Origin: JAJZRJ01 sp040757055
Lineage (GTDB): Bacteria; Desulfobacterota; Desulfobulbia; Desulfobulbales; Desulfurivibrionaceae
Reading direction: 5' to 3'
Assembly (NCBI GenBank): GCA_040757055.1
Contig: JBFLXY010000019.1
Location: 1 to 26,923, forward strand
Length of the DNA: 26,923 nucleotides
Shown piece after piece: positions 16,101 through 22,065 of this stretch. A program made the position numbers and the translations under genes. Position 1 is the stretch's first letter. Each line of letters begins with the position of its first letter. The notes under the pieces are model-generated. The model was given only the letters and a program-made list of their open reading frames with translations. It did not search any database and was not told where the DNA came from.

Positions 16101-16361
16101 GAGGAGAGGGTTCTGCCCTGTTCCCTCGGCAACCGGACCTGCAACCTCGAAGAAGAACGCCGCCTCTTCTACGTCGGGCTGACCCGGGCGCGCGAACTGG
16201 CCTGCCTCAGCATGGCACACAGCCGCACCCTGTACGGCCAGAGCCTCAGCCAGCAGCCCAGCCGGTTTGTCGCCGAGATTCCGGCAACACTTCTCACCCG
16301 CGTGGCCCCGCGGCCGCAGCCGCGGCCCCAACCCGTCGCGACCCAGATGAAACTCTTTTGA
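13110..16361 (+). CDS. PHP nuclease-like / zinc ribbon / UvrD-type helicase fusion
   Basis: This 1,083-aa protein joins three parts. Residues 1-270 are a PHP domain with metal-binding DLHIHSPYS (6-14), GDCTHP (41-46) and SDCHSPNKLG (221-230), resembling PHP endonuclease-like proteins. C278, C281, C294 and C297 form a zinc ribbon. After a basic, alanine-rich linker (about 428-460) comes a superfamily 1 helicase: Walker A AAGPGTGKT (481-489), DEFQD (654-658), GDPNQAIYGFRG (680-691), motif V-like MHAAKGLEF (981-989) and RRLFYVGLTRARE (1017-1029). QGDLF (422-426) and the C-terminal QMKLF (1079-1083) both fit the QxxLF sliding-clamp-binding pattern. It is probably a DNA repair or fork-processing enzyme. 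I chose the ATG at 13110 to match PHP proteins beginning MxYIADLHIHS; ATG 13077 is an alternative. Neither has a strong ribosome binding site. Confidence 0.9.
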   Translation: MRYIADLHIHSPYSRATSPAGDLPGLAAWAQVKGIHVLGTGDCTHPAWFRQISEQLVPAEPGFFKLKDEHVATALPGVTPAAIPVRFVLSTEVSSIYKRHGQVRKVHNILYLPDLASAARLNAKLAAIGNIESDGRPILGLDSRDLLEILLEVAPEGFLVPAHIWTPWFSLFGSKSGFDTIEECFGDLSHHVFALETGLSSDPEMNRRISALDRFALISNSDCHSPNKLGREANIFDTGFDFFSLRDALKNPNKGGFAATVEFFPEEGKYHADGHRACQVCLTPRETRDLDALCPACGKPLTVGVLHRVLELADRDRPLFPTGAPAVHSIIPLPEILGELLDAGPATKGVTTLYGKCIARFGAEFTLLLATPLDEIKEFSPLLAEAVGRVRTGNVIRTPGYDGEFGVIRVFEEGERQRLAGQGDLFAAKPARKKKAPRAADAPLLTKAAATRAAPAAVPASEANPEQEAAITATDRRLLIAAGPGTGKTFTLVARLAHLLAKEQVSAAHCAAITFTNRAAAEVRERLERAIGPMAAEVFVGTFHRFCLEWLRAETPELAIVGGEERQRLLRRLFPDLDRQDKTELDRAITDHGEHLAGEGTTPPSAMVQRYLAELAQRNAIDLDQVIPAFVQRLRTDSRFRQQVAGRVRVLLVDEFQDLSASQYALVETLAVSAQLFAIGDPNQAIYGFRGSDLRFFFQFASHAECRTLHLTRNYRSAPEILTAATAVIDHNETKGKTTLLPQAAAPGRLEWQEAATPAAEAEGIAQRIEELVGGTSHHSLRTSQKSEATPRAFGDIAILCRLSQQTEAIHEALAQHGIPCQVVGATPFYMKKPLRPLFILLRVAAGNADAAEHLALFALQPGIGPAAAEHLDQAIPPACPDFFRTALDLDLAPAVRDALTAMQHQQEQLRAVAQEHGLAAAVSQACDLLAIDQTAPETQRLRSLAALFGHDLAGFADHLRLHAQATAYDPRAETVALMTMHAAKGLEFPVVFLAGLEERVLPCSLGNRTCNLEEERRLFYVGLTRARELACLSMAHSRTLYGQSLSQQPSRFVAEIPATLLTRVAPRPQPRPQPVATQMKLF

Positions 16362-16876
16362 TGGGCAACGCCATGAACCACCATTCCGACGATCTTCCCA
16401 CCCCATCGACCATCCGCATCGGCAAGGCCCATGTCGGACTCATCGGCCTGGATCAGACCATGGCCAAGGTCATTGCCACCCCCGGTCTTACCGAGGACGC
16501 GGCCGTGGCCGCCCTCTTTGCCGCCATCGGCCGGGACAACTACGTGCCGGCCGACGCGGTTCCGCTCTATGAAGAAGCCCTGCGCCAGGAATACCGGCGT
16601 CGCCTGGGCCAGGAAAGCGGCATCGCCGCCCCCCTCACCATCCGGGTGCTGGGGCCGGGCTGCGTCAGCTGCAACAAGCTCACCACCATGCTCATCGAGG
16701 CCCTGCAGAAGCTCCATCTCGCCGCCGACATGGAATCAGTGCACGATCTCGACGCCATCTGGCGCTTCGGGGTAACCAAAACCCCGGCGCTGATCATCAA
16801 CGCCAAGGTCAAATGCGCCGGCCGCATGCCCAGCCCGGCCGAGGTGGAACAATGGGTGCGGGAAGAGGCCGGCTGA
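16361..16876 (+). CDS. Thioredoxin-fold protein with extra N-terminal domain
   Basis: In this 171-aa protein, residues about 92-171 form a small thioredoxin-like domain: the redox motif GCVSCNKL (C101, C104), cis-proline region KTPALIIN (P142), and a third cysteine in VKCAGRMPS (C152). This resembles the redox-active disulfide / MTH895-type family. Residues about 15-85 (IRIGKAHVGLIGLDQ through YVPADAVPLYEEALRQEYRRRLG) form a separate helical domain I cannot name. The ATG overlaps the helicase stop as TGATG, implying translational coupling; an internal ATG at 16373 is a weaker alternative. Coupling to a helicase suggests redox control or cluster maintenance, but this is inference. Confidence 0.8.
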   Translation: MGNAMNHHSDDLPTPSTIRIGKAHVGLIGLDQTMAKVIATPGLTEDAAVAALFAAIGRDNYVPADAVPLYEEALRQEYRRRLGQESGIAAPLTIRVLGPGCVSCNKLTTMLIEALQKLHLAADMESVHDLDAIWRFGVTKTPALIINAKVKCAGRMPSPAEVEQWVREEAG

Positions 16877-16898
16877 TCCGGCCGCCGCCGTTATTTTC
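16867..16898 (+). terminator. Weak terminator-like hairpin over the stop codon
   Basis: GGCCGG and CCGGCC (16867-16872, 16878-16883) form a 6-bp stem around CTGAT, which includes the stop codon. A modest TTATTTT lies 8 nt further on. This is a poor but possible terminator for the helicase operon. Confidence 0.25.
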
Positions 16899-16948
16899 CC
16901 TGTATCCCCTTTCCCCGGCCGCTCTGCCGCCCCGTCTTTTTCCTCCTT

Positions 16949-16976
16949 TTGTTGCGCCGCCACTTGTGTATATAAT
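16949..16976 (+). promoter_or_regulatory. Sigma70-like promoter before the small-gene group
   Basis: A perfect -10 TATAAT (16971-16976) is preceded by TTGTTG (16949-16954) with a 16-nt spacer. The predicted start, about 16983, leaves a leader of about 55 nt before the ATG at 17039. It is the most convincing promoter in this plus-strand region. Confidence 0.55.
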
Positions 16977-17038
16977 GGGGTAACCCTGCCATTTCGCACA
17001 GGCAACACCCTGGAATCATTTGTTTTCAGGAGAGAACC

Positions 17039-17377
17039 ATGCCCCTCCGCGACCTGCTTCAGGAAAGTTCCCGTTTCGAGCTGGAGTCCTACAAGAAACC
17101 CAAAGAAGGCAAGCGGCTGCGCGACAGCCATGTGGCCTTTTCCGGAGCGCCCTACAAACATCCCTACGACGACACCAAGGTCATCCTGGTCAGCGACCCC
17201 TGCAGCACCAGCACCAGCTATTACGAATTCCGTTCCGCCGACATCGCCTTTGTCGAGGAGCTGCCCAGCCTGGTGGACGTGGAGGGGCAGGTGTTCCTTT
17301 TCGTGCGGATCTGGGTCAGGAAGAGGTGCGTGGCCCTGCGCTGCACCCCCTTCCTCGTGGAGGATGTGCTGCGCTGA
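17039..17377 (+). CDS. Conserved small protein of unknown function
   Basis: This 112-aa soluble protein has no signal peptide or membrane segment. Conserved-looking stretches are SHVAFSGAPYKHPYDD (30-45), VILVSDPCSTSTSYYEF (48-64) and FVEELPSLVDVEGQ. Similar proteins in sulfate reducers are sometimes labelled Ppa-like inorganic pyrophosphatase, but I see neither the aspartate-rich family I active site nor the DHH motif of family II, so I do not adopt that name. It has a clear ribosome binding site (AGGAGA), a promoter-like site upstream, and stands 171 bp before the stress protein gene. Confidence 0.75.
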   Translation: MPLRDLLQESSRFELESYKKPKEGKRLRDSHVAFSGAPYKHPYDDTKVILVSDPCSTSTSYYEFRSADIAFVEELPSLVDVEGQVFLFVRIWVRKRCVALRCTPFLVEDVLR

Positions 17378-17548
17378 GCCGTCTTGCATTTTTGCCAGAG
17401 GATTTCGAAGATTTGCGATACCGTCGTGCGGCCGGACAGCTAACCGGCTGCAATCACGGCGGGGGAGACCGGCGCAGCGGGTGGCATGTTCCGTGCTTGA
17501 CCCAAGGGCATCCGGCCACCATCCCACCTTCAGGCAAGGAGGAGAGCC

Positions 17549-17995
17549 ATGCGGAAAATCAACACCATCCTGGTGCCCGTCGATTTTTCCGAACACGCGC
17601 CCAAATTGCTGCGGGCGGCGGTCTATGTGGCCAACCAGCTGGGAGCCCGGCTCGACATCCTCTTTGTCGTGGAGTCGTTGCACCGCTATCGCGGGGTGGC
17701 GATTCCCCACATCTCCCTGGAAAAAATGGAACAGGACCTGCGCGCAGCCGCTGAACGCAGAATGGCGTCCTTTCTCGACGAGAACATGGATGAAACCGTC
17801 CCCCATCGCGCCCAGGTGCTCCAAGGCGAGGTGGCCGAGCAGATTGTCCGCCACGCCGCGCAAAACGGCAGTGATCTGATCATCATCGCCACCCAGGGCT
17901 TTCGCGGCCTGGAACGCACTATTTTCGGCAGCGTCGCCGAGCGGGTGCTCAAGGAGTCTCCCTGCCCGGTACTGACTATCAACCCTCTGCACTAA
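17549..17995 (+). CDS. Universal stress protein (UspA family)
   Basis: This 148-aa single-domain Usp begins KINTILVPVDFSEHAPKLL, with the conserved aspartate of the nucleotide-binding fold at the end of strand 1. The C-terminal region DLIIIATQGFRG...FGSVAERVLKESPCPVLTI matches the ATP-binding type (G-9x-GS), except that the first glycine of G-2x-G is alanine. Such proteins are induced by starvation, redox or energy stress. AAGGAGGAG lies before the ATG. It is followed by a hairpin and then by the SAP-like/CBS pair. Confidence 0.92.
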   Translation: MRKINTILVPVDFSEHAPKLLRAAVYVANQLGARLDILFVVESLHRYRGVAIPHISLEKMEQDLRAAAERRMASFLDENMDETVPHRAQVLQGEVAEQIVRHAAQNGSDLIIIATQGFRGLERTIFGSVAERVLKESPCPVLTINPLH

Positions 17996-18019
17996 CAGCC
18001 TGTCGAAAAAGGGGCTGTT
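17994..18019 (+). terminator. Hairpin after the stress protein gene
   Basis: AACAGCC and GGCTGTT (17994-18000, 18013-18019) form a 7-bp stem with a 12-nt loop that begins inside the stop codon. No T run follows, so it may be an RNA 3' end or processing structure. CAGCCTGTCGAAAAA loosely resembles one end of the repeat at 10856-11022. Confidence 0.3.
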
Positions 18020-18113
18020 GACACCACCGGGAGGTGGCGCCGAATTTTGCCGGTCCAGAAGGCCGGAAACTTGTGACCACTCAGCACCGCGAGCCCCGCA
18101 AAGGAGGAACCCC

Positions 18114-18308
18114 ATGAAAATGCCGGAAATCCGCAGCAAAGCCCAACAGCTTGGCATCAGGCCGGGCAAAATGAGCAAGACGGAGCTGATCCGCGCCATC
18201 CAGCAGCAGGAGGGCAACACCCCCTGTTTCGCCACCGCCATGAGCCGGTGCGAGCAAACGGCCTGCTGCTGGCGCGACGACTGCCTCAAGATGGCGATGG
18301 CGGCATGA
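18114..18308 (+). CDS. Small SAP-like Cys-rich protein
   Basis: This 64-aa protein begins with a SAP/Rho-N-like helix-turn-helix (IRSKAQQLGIRPGKMSKTELIRAIQ, about 6-30), a fold used for nucleic acid binding. It ends with a cysteine cluster: C38, C46, C51, C52 and C57 around CWRDDC. Four of these cysteines could bind zinc or an iron-sulfur cluster. AAGGAGG lies 6 nt before the ATG. The stop overlaps the CBS gene start (ATGA), so the two proteins are translationally coupled and may work together. Confidence 0.75.
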   Translation: MKMPEIRSKAQQLGIRPGKMSKTELIRAIQQQEGNTPCFATAMSRCEQTACCWRDDCLKMAMAA

Positions 18309-18757
18309 GCGCCAGCGCCTTCTGCAACCGGGAGGTGGTGATCGCCCCGGCCTCGGCGGACATTCTGACCGTTGCCCGGCTCATGCGGCAGCACCATGTG
18401 GGGGATGTGGTCATTGTCGACGATTCCGACCCCGCCCGGGTGATCCCGCGTGGCATCATCACCGACCGCGACATCGTGCTGGAGCTGGTGGCCAGCGGAG
18501 TGGCGCTGGACCGGGTGGCGGCCGGCGACGTGATGAGCCAGGAACTGGTGACCGCCCAAGAGGGGGACAGCCTGTGGCAGACCATGCAGCGGATGCGCGC
18601 CTTTGGCATCCGGCGCATGGTGGTGGTCAACAGCGCCGGCGCCCTCGAAGGAATCCTCACCCTGGACGACCTCATCGAACTTCTGGCGGACGAACTGGCC
18701 ACCCTGGCGAAGATCCTTCCCCACGGCCGCGCCAGGGAAACATCCCGGCGCGAATAG
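18305..18757 (+). CDS. CBS-domain pair protein
   Basis: This 150-aa protein is made of two CBS motifs (about 12-62 and 73-127), each ending in the nucleotide-contacting pattern GIITDRD (50-56) and GILTLDD (116-122). CBS pairs sense adenine nucleotides such as AMP, ATP or SAM. There is no attached catalytic or transport domain, so it is probably an energy-state sensor acting on a partner. The ATG at 18305 overlaps the preceding stop. Longer in-frame starts would lie inside the SAP-like gene and lack a ribosome binding site. Confidence 0.9.
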   Translation: MSASAFCNREVVIAPASADILTVARLMRQHHVGDVVIVDDSDPARVIPRGIITDRDIVLELVASGVALDRVAAGDVMSQELVTAQEGDSLWQTMQRMRAFGIRRMVVVNSAGALEGILTLDDLIELLADELATLAKILPHGRARETSRRE

Positions 18758-18828
18758 AGGCGCCGGTACAACCCACAGCAGGCGGCACGGGAACGGTCGC
18801 CGCAGGAAACACAACAAGGAGGAACAGG

Positions 18829-19038
18829 ATGAGTGAAAGCGTGTACAAGATCATCGAGTTGGTGGGCACCAGCGAAAAATCATGGGAAGAGGCCGCCCGG
18901 CTGGCGGTGGAAACCGCGAGCAAGACCCTGAAGGACCTCCGGGTGGCCGAAATCACCAAACTCGACATGAAGATCGAAAACGGCCGGGTCGTCGCCTACC
19001 GCGCCCGGGTGAACCTCTCCTTCAAGTACCACAGCTAG
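18829..19038 (+). CDS. Dodecin
   Basis: This 69-aa protein begins VYKIIELVGTSEKSWEEA and contains the strand-helix-strand fold with KTLKDLRVAEITKLDMKIENG and YRARVNLSFKY. This is the dodecin family, which forms a hollow dodecamer that stores flavin and buffers free flavin. AAGGAGG lies 6-7 nt before the ATG. It fits the surrounding group of stress and cofactor-handling proteins. Confidence 0.95.
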   Translation: MSESVYKIIELVGTSEKSWEEAARLAVETASKTLKDLRVAEITKLDMKIENGRVVAYRARVNLSFKYHS

Positions 19039-19072
19039 CCGGCTGTGGCTGCCACAGGTTGAGGAACCCGCC

Positions 19073-19366
19073 ATGTCACGCGACAACGAACCCATCGAAA
19101 ACGAATGGTACGAACTTCCCGACCGGAGCCAGGCATTCTTCGTGGTAAGCGCGGACGAGGACGAGGACCTCATCGAGATCCAGTACGAGGACGGCACCAC
19201 CGAAGAACTCGACTTCGAGGCGTGGGAGGAACTCGCACCAGACCCTATCGAGGCCCCGACGGACTGGGCCGGGGCCTACGACGAACTGGACGAGGAGGAA
19301 GAGGAATTCGGCCACGGCCGGGAAGAAGCGGAAGAGGAGGAGTGGAACGAACCCTACGATGAATGA
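19073..19366 (+). CDS. Very acidic DUF6763-like protein
   Basis: The first 65 of 97 residues form a compact domain (IENEWYELPDRSQAFFVVSADEDED, IEIQYEDGTTEELDFEAWEEL, IEAPTDWAGAYD) resembling DUF6763 proteins. The last 30 residues are almost all Asp/Glu. The whole protein is strongly acidic and soluble. Its function is unknown; acidic small proteins can be DNA mimics or chaperone-like. GAGGAA lies before the ATG. A CTGTGGC/GCCACAG inverted repeat (19043-19057) separates it from dodecin. Confidence 0.8.
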   Translation: MSRDNEPIENEWYELPDRSQAFFVVSADEDEDLIEIQYEDGTTEELDFEAWEELAPDPIEAPTDWAGAYDELDEEEEEFGHGREEAEEEEWNEPYDE

Positions 19367-19409
19367 GGCATCGGGCGACGTCGCCCATGCCCCACGAGGA
19401 GCACCGGAT

Positions 19410-19775
19410 ATGACGAAACAGCTCTCCTTCAGCAAGTTCGAAAACGAAATCATGCCCGATTTCCGTGACCGGATCAACCGGGCCGAGTCGGCCGAGGACG
19501 TGAAGAAATTCTTTGTCTATGCCACCCAGGAGCTTTTGGGCAATATCTTTGCCGGCAAGGTCGCCTTGGAATACGGCGACATCAGCCTGGATCCCGCCGC
19601 GGAGGCGCAACAGTTCAAGGTGACCGAACGGCTGCTCGGATTGCAGGAGTTCCGGGAGGTATGGGACAATTCGGACCTGAAGCACGTCACCGGTCGAATG
19701 GCGCAGACGGCAGCCAACCGTTACCGGCACATGGAAAAGCATCCGGAAAAGACCAACGCCAAGATCCGGATGTGA
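19410..19775 (+). CDS. Conserved hypothetical helical protein
   Basis: This 121-aa soluble, mostly helical protein begins MTKQLSFSKFENEIMPDFRDRINRA and carries SAEDVKKFFVYATQELLGNIF, with a basic C-terminus (RYRHMEKHPEKTNAKIRM). It has no signal, membrane or catalytic motif that I recognise. I chose the ATG at 19410 because GAGGAG lies 8 nt upstream; a longer in-frame start at 19359 overlaps the previous gene's end and lacks such a site. It ends the plus-strand group. Confidence 0.75.
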   Translation: MTKQLSFSKFENEIMPDFRDRINRAESAEDVKKFFVYATQELLGNIFAGKVALEYGDISLDPAAEAQQFKVTERLLGLQEFREVWDNSDLKHVTGRMAQTAANRYRHMEKHPEKTNAKIRM

Positions 19776-19793
19776 CCGGCTCTCGGCGCCTGC

Positions 19794-19816
19794 CGCCTGC
19801 CCACGGCGGGCAGGCG
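19794..19816. terminator. Hairpin between convergent genes
   Basis: CGCCTGCCC and GGGCAGGCG form a 9-bp GC stem with a 5-nt loop between convergent stop codons (19775 and 19830). It lacks a T run on either strand, so it may only block transcription or protect RNA 3' ends. Confidence 0.4.
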
Positions 19817-19829
19817 CCGCTGGCGCCTT

Positions 19830-20240
19830 TCACATGGCGTTTCCCTGTTCCTGGGTATCGGCAAACCGGAACACCTTCTCGATGCTCCGCTGGAGAACTT
19901 CCCTGGTGAAGGGTTTGACCACGTAATCGCTGACCTTGGCCTGAATCGCCTCGAAAATCAGGTGCGGTTGCGCTTCGGCGGTGACCATGACGAAGGGGAT
20001 GTGCCTGGTGGCCTCATTGCCCCGCACCTGCCGAAGCAATTCGATGCCGTGCATGCCGGGCATGACCCAGTCGGAGAGGATAAGGTCAAAGGACCCCTTG
20101 GCCAACAGGCCGAGGGCCTGCCGGCCGCTGGCCGCCTCGCGGATGTCGGTAAAACCGAGAGCGGTCAGGTGGTTTCTGATGATGTGGCGCATGACCTTGG
20201 AATCATCCACCACCAGTATCTTCAAATTCGACGACACCAT
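19830..20240 (-). CDS. CheY-like single-domain response regulator
   Basis: This 136-aa receiver domain has no output domain. The phosphorylation site residues fall at the classic CheY positions: D12, D13, D57, T87 and K109, with Y106 also present. SDWVMPGMHGIELLRQVR is typical of chemotaxis CheY proteins. It probably signals by protein-protein contact, for example with the flagellar switch, but no chemotaxis genes are nearby. I chose the ATG at 20240 (MVSSNLKILVVDDS); 29 extra upstream residues lack homology and a better ribosome binding site. Confidence 0.92.
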   Translation of the reverse strand: MVSSNLKILVVDDSKVMRHIIRNHLTALGFTDIREAASGRQALGLLAKGSFDLILSDWVMPGMHGIELLRQVRGNEATRHIPFVMVTAEAQPHLIFEAIQAKVSDYVVKPFTREVLQRSIEKVFRFADTQEQGNAM

Positions 20241-20297
20241 GCGGAACTCTCGGCCCTCATCCCCCGATGGCGACACCCTGCCGCAACCGGCACAGCC

Positions 20298-20331
20298 AAA
20301 CAAAAAGGCCTGAGGGACGCCCCTCAAGCCT
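20298..20331 (-). terminator. Rho-independent terminator of the cold-shock gene
   Basis: On the minus strand GGCTTGAGGG and CCCTCAGGCC (20321-20330 with 20307-20316) form a 10-bp stem with one G-T pair and a 4-nt loop, followed by TTTTTGTTT. It lies 36 bp after the cold-shock gene and separates it from the CheY-like gene. Confidence 0.88.
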
Positions 20332-20366
20332 CGAATTATAACGCCACAACACGTCCGGCGCTCGAC

Positions 20367-20582
20367 TTATTCGATGACCGCCACATCTTCGGCCTGGACA
20401 CCCTTGGTCGTTTGCACCAAGGAAAATTCCACAAGCTGGCCGTCCTGCAGCGTCCGGTAGCCGTCGCCCCGGATACCGCGGAAATGCACGAACACGTCGG
20501 ACTCGTTCTCGCGTTCGATAAACCCATAGCCCTTGGGGCTATTGAACCACTTGACCTTACCCTGGACCCTCTGCTCAGACAT
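20367..20582 (-). CDS. Cold-shock domain protein (CspA family)
   Basis: This 71-aa OB-fold nucleic acid-binding protein has KVKWFNSPKGYGFIERE with the RNP1 motif KGYGFI and DVFVHF as RNP2. Such proteins melt RNA structure at low temperature or serve as general RNA chaperones. I chose the ATG at 20582 with GGAGG 9 nt upstream; a longer in-frame reading adds 23 residues unlike the family. The gene has its own promoter-like site, a structured leader and a terminator, so it is a monocistronic unit. Confidence 0.96.
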   Translation of the reverse strand: MSEQRVQGKVKWFNSPKGYGFIERENESDVFVHFRGIRGDGYRTLQDGQLVEFSLVQTTKGVQAEDVAVIE

Positions 20583-20630
20583 CCCCCTCAACCTCCCACT
20601 CTGCTTGACGTTTAGCCGCGCCAGTTCCTT

Positions 20631-20667
20631 CCATGGGGCCTTCGGCGCCACTGTCCCCGCCCCATGG
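20631..20667 (-). promoter_or_regulatory. Leader hairpin of the cold-shock gene
   Basis: CCATGGGGC and GCCCCATGG (20631-20639, 20659-20667) form a 9-bp stem inside the predicted 5' leader, about 50 nt upstream of the start. GTGGCGCC also appears twice here. It may be a structured cold-shock leader. Confidence 0.4.
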
Positions 20668-20680
20668 CGCCACGAAAACC

Positions 20681-20709
20681 AGTATGGAGAGAAATCCCCG
20701 CTGAATCAA
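20681..20709 (-). promoter_or_regulatory. Sigma70-like promoter of the cold-shock gene
   Basis: TTGATT (20704-20709) and CATACT (20681-20686) are separated by an ideal 17 nt on the minus strand. Each matches four of six consensus bases. The predicted leader is about 90 nt. Confidence 0.45.
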
Positions 20710-20760
20710 GCAGATTTTTCTGGATCTGGCAACGCTCCACCGCCTGCAAGGCCACGGCAC

Positions 20761-20798
20761 AAAAAAACCCGCGATCCGTTTCCGGATGCGGGTTTCAA
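20761..20798 (-). terminator. Rho-independent terminator after tRNA-Leu
   Basis: On the minus strand AAACCCGC-ATCCG pairs with CGGAT-C-GCGGGTTT (one bulge) around a GAAA loop and ends in T7. It closes the rmuC-gap-rimI-pgk-tpiA-secG-tRNA-Leu run. Confidence 0.85.
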
Positions 20799-20801
20799 AA
20801 A

Positions 20802-20886
20802 TGGTGCCGAAGGTCGGAGTCGAACCGACACGGGTCTCCCCACAGACACCTCAAGCCTGCGCGTCTACCAATTCCACCACTTCGGC
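20802..20886 (-). tRNA. tRNA-Leu, anticodon GAG
   Basis: This 85-nt type II tRNA has acceptor GCCGAAG/CTTCGGC, an encoded ACCA end and a long variable arm. The anticodon stem CAGGC/GTCTG (one G-T pair) encloses loop TTGAGGT, giving anticodon GAG for CUC/CUU codons. It begins 36 bp after secG, the common secG-tRNA-Leu arrangement. Confidence 0.95.
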
Positions 20887-20922
20887 GAAGCCAATTTTTT
20901 CACAGAGCAAACAACCAAAAAA

Positions 20923-21261
20923 CTACTTCCCACCTGCCGGCACCGGTGGAACTTCGCCGGCCGGCGGCAGCGGGATCGGAGCCGGCGCCGACTGCGCGGG
21001 CGCATCGATGTTCTGCATCACCGTGCCGTCGCCCATGCTCGAGGAAAGATAGGCCAGCAATACCGAGGTGACCATGAAAACAATGGCCGCGCCGGTGGTG
21101 ATCTTGTTGAGTAACGGCAATGGCCCTTCGGTGCCGAACACGGTCTGGCTGGAGCCGCCAAAGGAGGCCCCCATGTCCGCTCCCTTGCCGTGCTGCAACA
21201 GCACGATCACGATGAGGAACAGACAGACCAGCACATGGATGATGATCAAAAGAGTCTGCAT
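20923..21261 (-). CDS. secG: Protein translocase subunit SecG
   Basis: This 112-aa inner-membrane component of SecYEG has two membrane helices (about 2-22 and 54-73) separated by the conserved cytoplasmic loop LLQHGKGADMGASFGGSSQTVFG. The C-terminal tail is rich in proline and alanine (about 87-112), longer than in E. coli but common in this group. The gene follows tpiA by about 40 bp; tpiA-secG is a widespread pairing. The ribosome binding site is weak. Confidence 0.95.
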   Translation of the reverse strand: MQTLLIIIHVLVCLFLIVIVLLQHGKGADMGASFGGSSQTVFGTEGPLPLLNKITTGAAIVFMVTSVLLAYLSSSMGDGTVMQNIDAPAQSAPAPIPLPPAGEVPPVPAGGK

Positions 21262-21303
21262 CTTTCAAATGGTTCCAGAAAAAACAGCGCCTCGCCCACC
21301 TTC

Positions 21304-22053
21304 TTACTGAAAGTGGATGATGCGCTCGAATGACTCCGCCTTGAGGGCGGCGCCACCAACCAGGGCGCCGTCTACGTCCGTCTGGCGCATCAATTCGTCC
21401 ACATTGGCCGGATTGACGCTGCCACCATACAATATTCTTATTTGGCCAGCAATATTTTTCTCGAAGCGGGTGGCAAGGGTCTGGCGCACAAAGGCGTGGA
21501 CCTCCTGGGCCTGGGCCGCGGTGGCGGTCTTGCCGGTGCCGATGGCCCAGACCGGCTCGTAGGCGATCACCAGTTGGCCACCACTCGCCAGATTGACGCC
21601 GGCCAGCCCTTCCCGCAGTTGGGTTTCCAGCACGGTGAAGGTGGTGCCGGCCTCCCGCTCGGCCAGGGTCTCGCCGATGCAGAGGATCGGGACGAGGCCG
21701 AACTTCATGGCCCCGGCCACCCGCTTGTTGATGAGCCCGTTGGTCTCGCCAAAGAGCTGACGCCGCTCCGAGTGGCCCACTATGGCCATGGTGCAGCCCA
21801 GCTCCCTGAGCATGGTCGGCGCGATCTCTCCGGTAAAGGCGCCCTGCTCCTCCCAGCAGACATTCTGGCCGGCAAGTAGCAGACGGTTGCCCGCCGCCTC
21901 ACGGACCGCCGGAAGAGCGGTGAAGGGCGGAGCAATCAGCACGTCACGGTCGGCAACGCCTTCGGCCGCCTTGCCGATCGCGGCGGCCAGCGCACGCGCC
22001 GCCGGAAGGGTCAGGTGCATCTTCCAGTTGCCGGCGATGAGGGGTCTGCGCAT
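21304..22053 (-). CDS. tpiA: Triosephosphate isomerase
   Basis: This 249-aa TIM barrel interconverts dihydroxyacetone phosphate and glyceraldehyde 3-phosphate. The catalytic lysine is in GNWKM, the histidine in VGHSERR, the glutamate in AYEPVWAIGTGKTAT, and the phosphate-binding GGSVNPAN is near the C-terminus. The ATG at 22053 follows GAGGAGG by 5 nt. It lies 12 bp after pgk. Confidence 0.97.
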   Translation of the reverse strand: MRRPLIAGNWKMHLTLPAARALAAAIGKAAEGVADRDVLIAPPFTALPAVREAAGNRLLLAGQNVCWEEQGAFTGEIAPTMLRELGCTMAIVGHSERRQLFGETNGLINKRVAGAMKFGLVPILCIGETLAEREAGTTFTVLETQLREGLAGVNLASGGQLVIAYEPVWAIGTGKTATAAQAQEVHAFVRQTLATRFEKNIAGQIRILYGGSVNPANVDELMRQTDVDGALVGGAALKAESFERIIHFQ

Positions 22054-22065
22054 GGCGGCCTCCTC

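Noticed and set aside
12975..16406. Very long open frame on the minus strand opposite the PHP-UvrD gene
   Set aside because: It is glycine/arginine/histidine-rich with no domain, lies exactly over a gene with clear helicase motifs, and reflects high GC in the third codon position.
17039..17377. Naming this protein inorganic pyrophosphatase
   Set aside because: Relatives sometimes carry that label, but neither family I nor family II active-site motifs are present.
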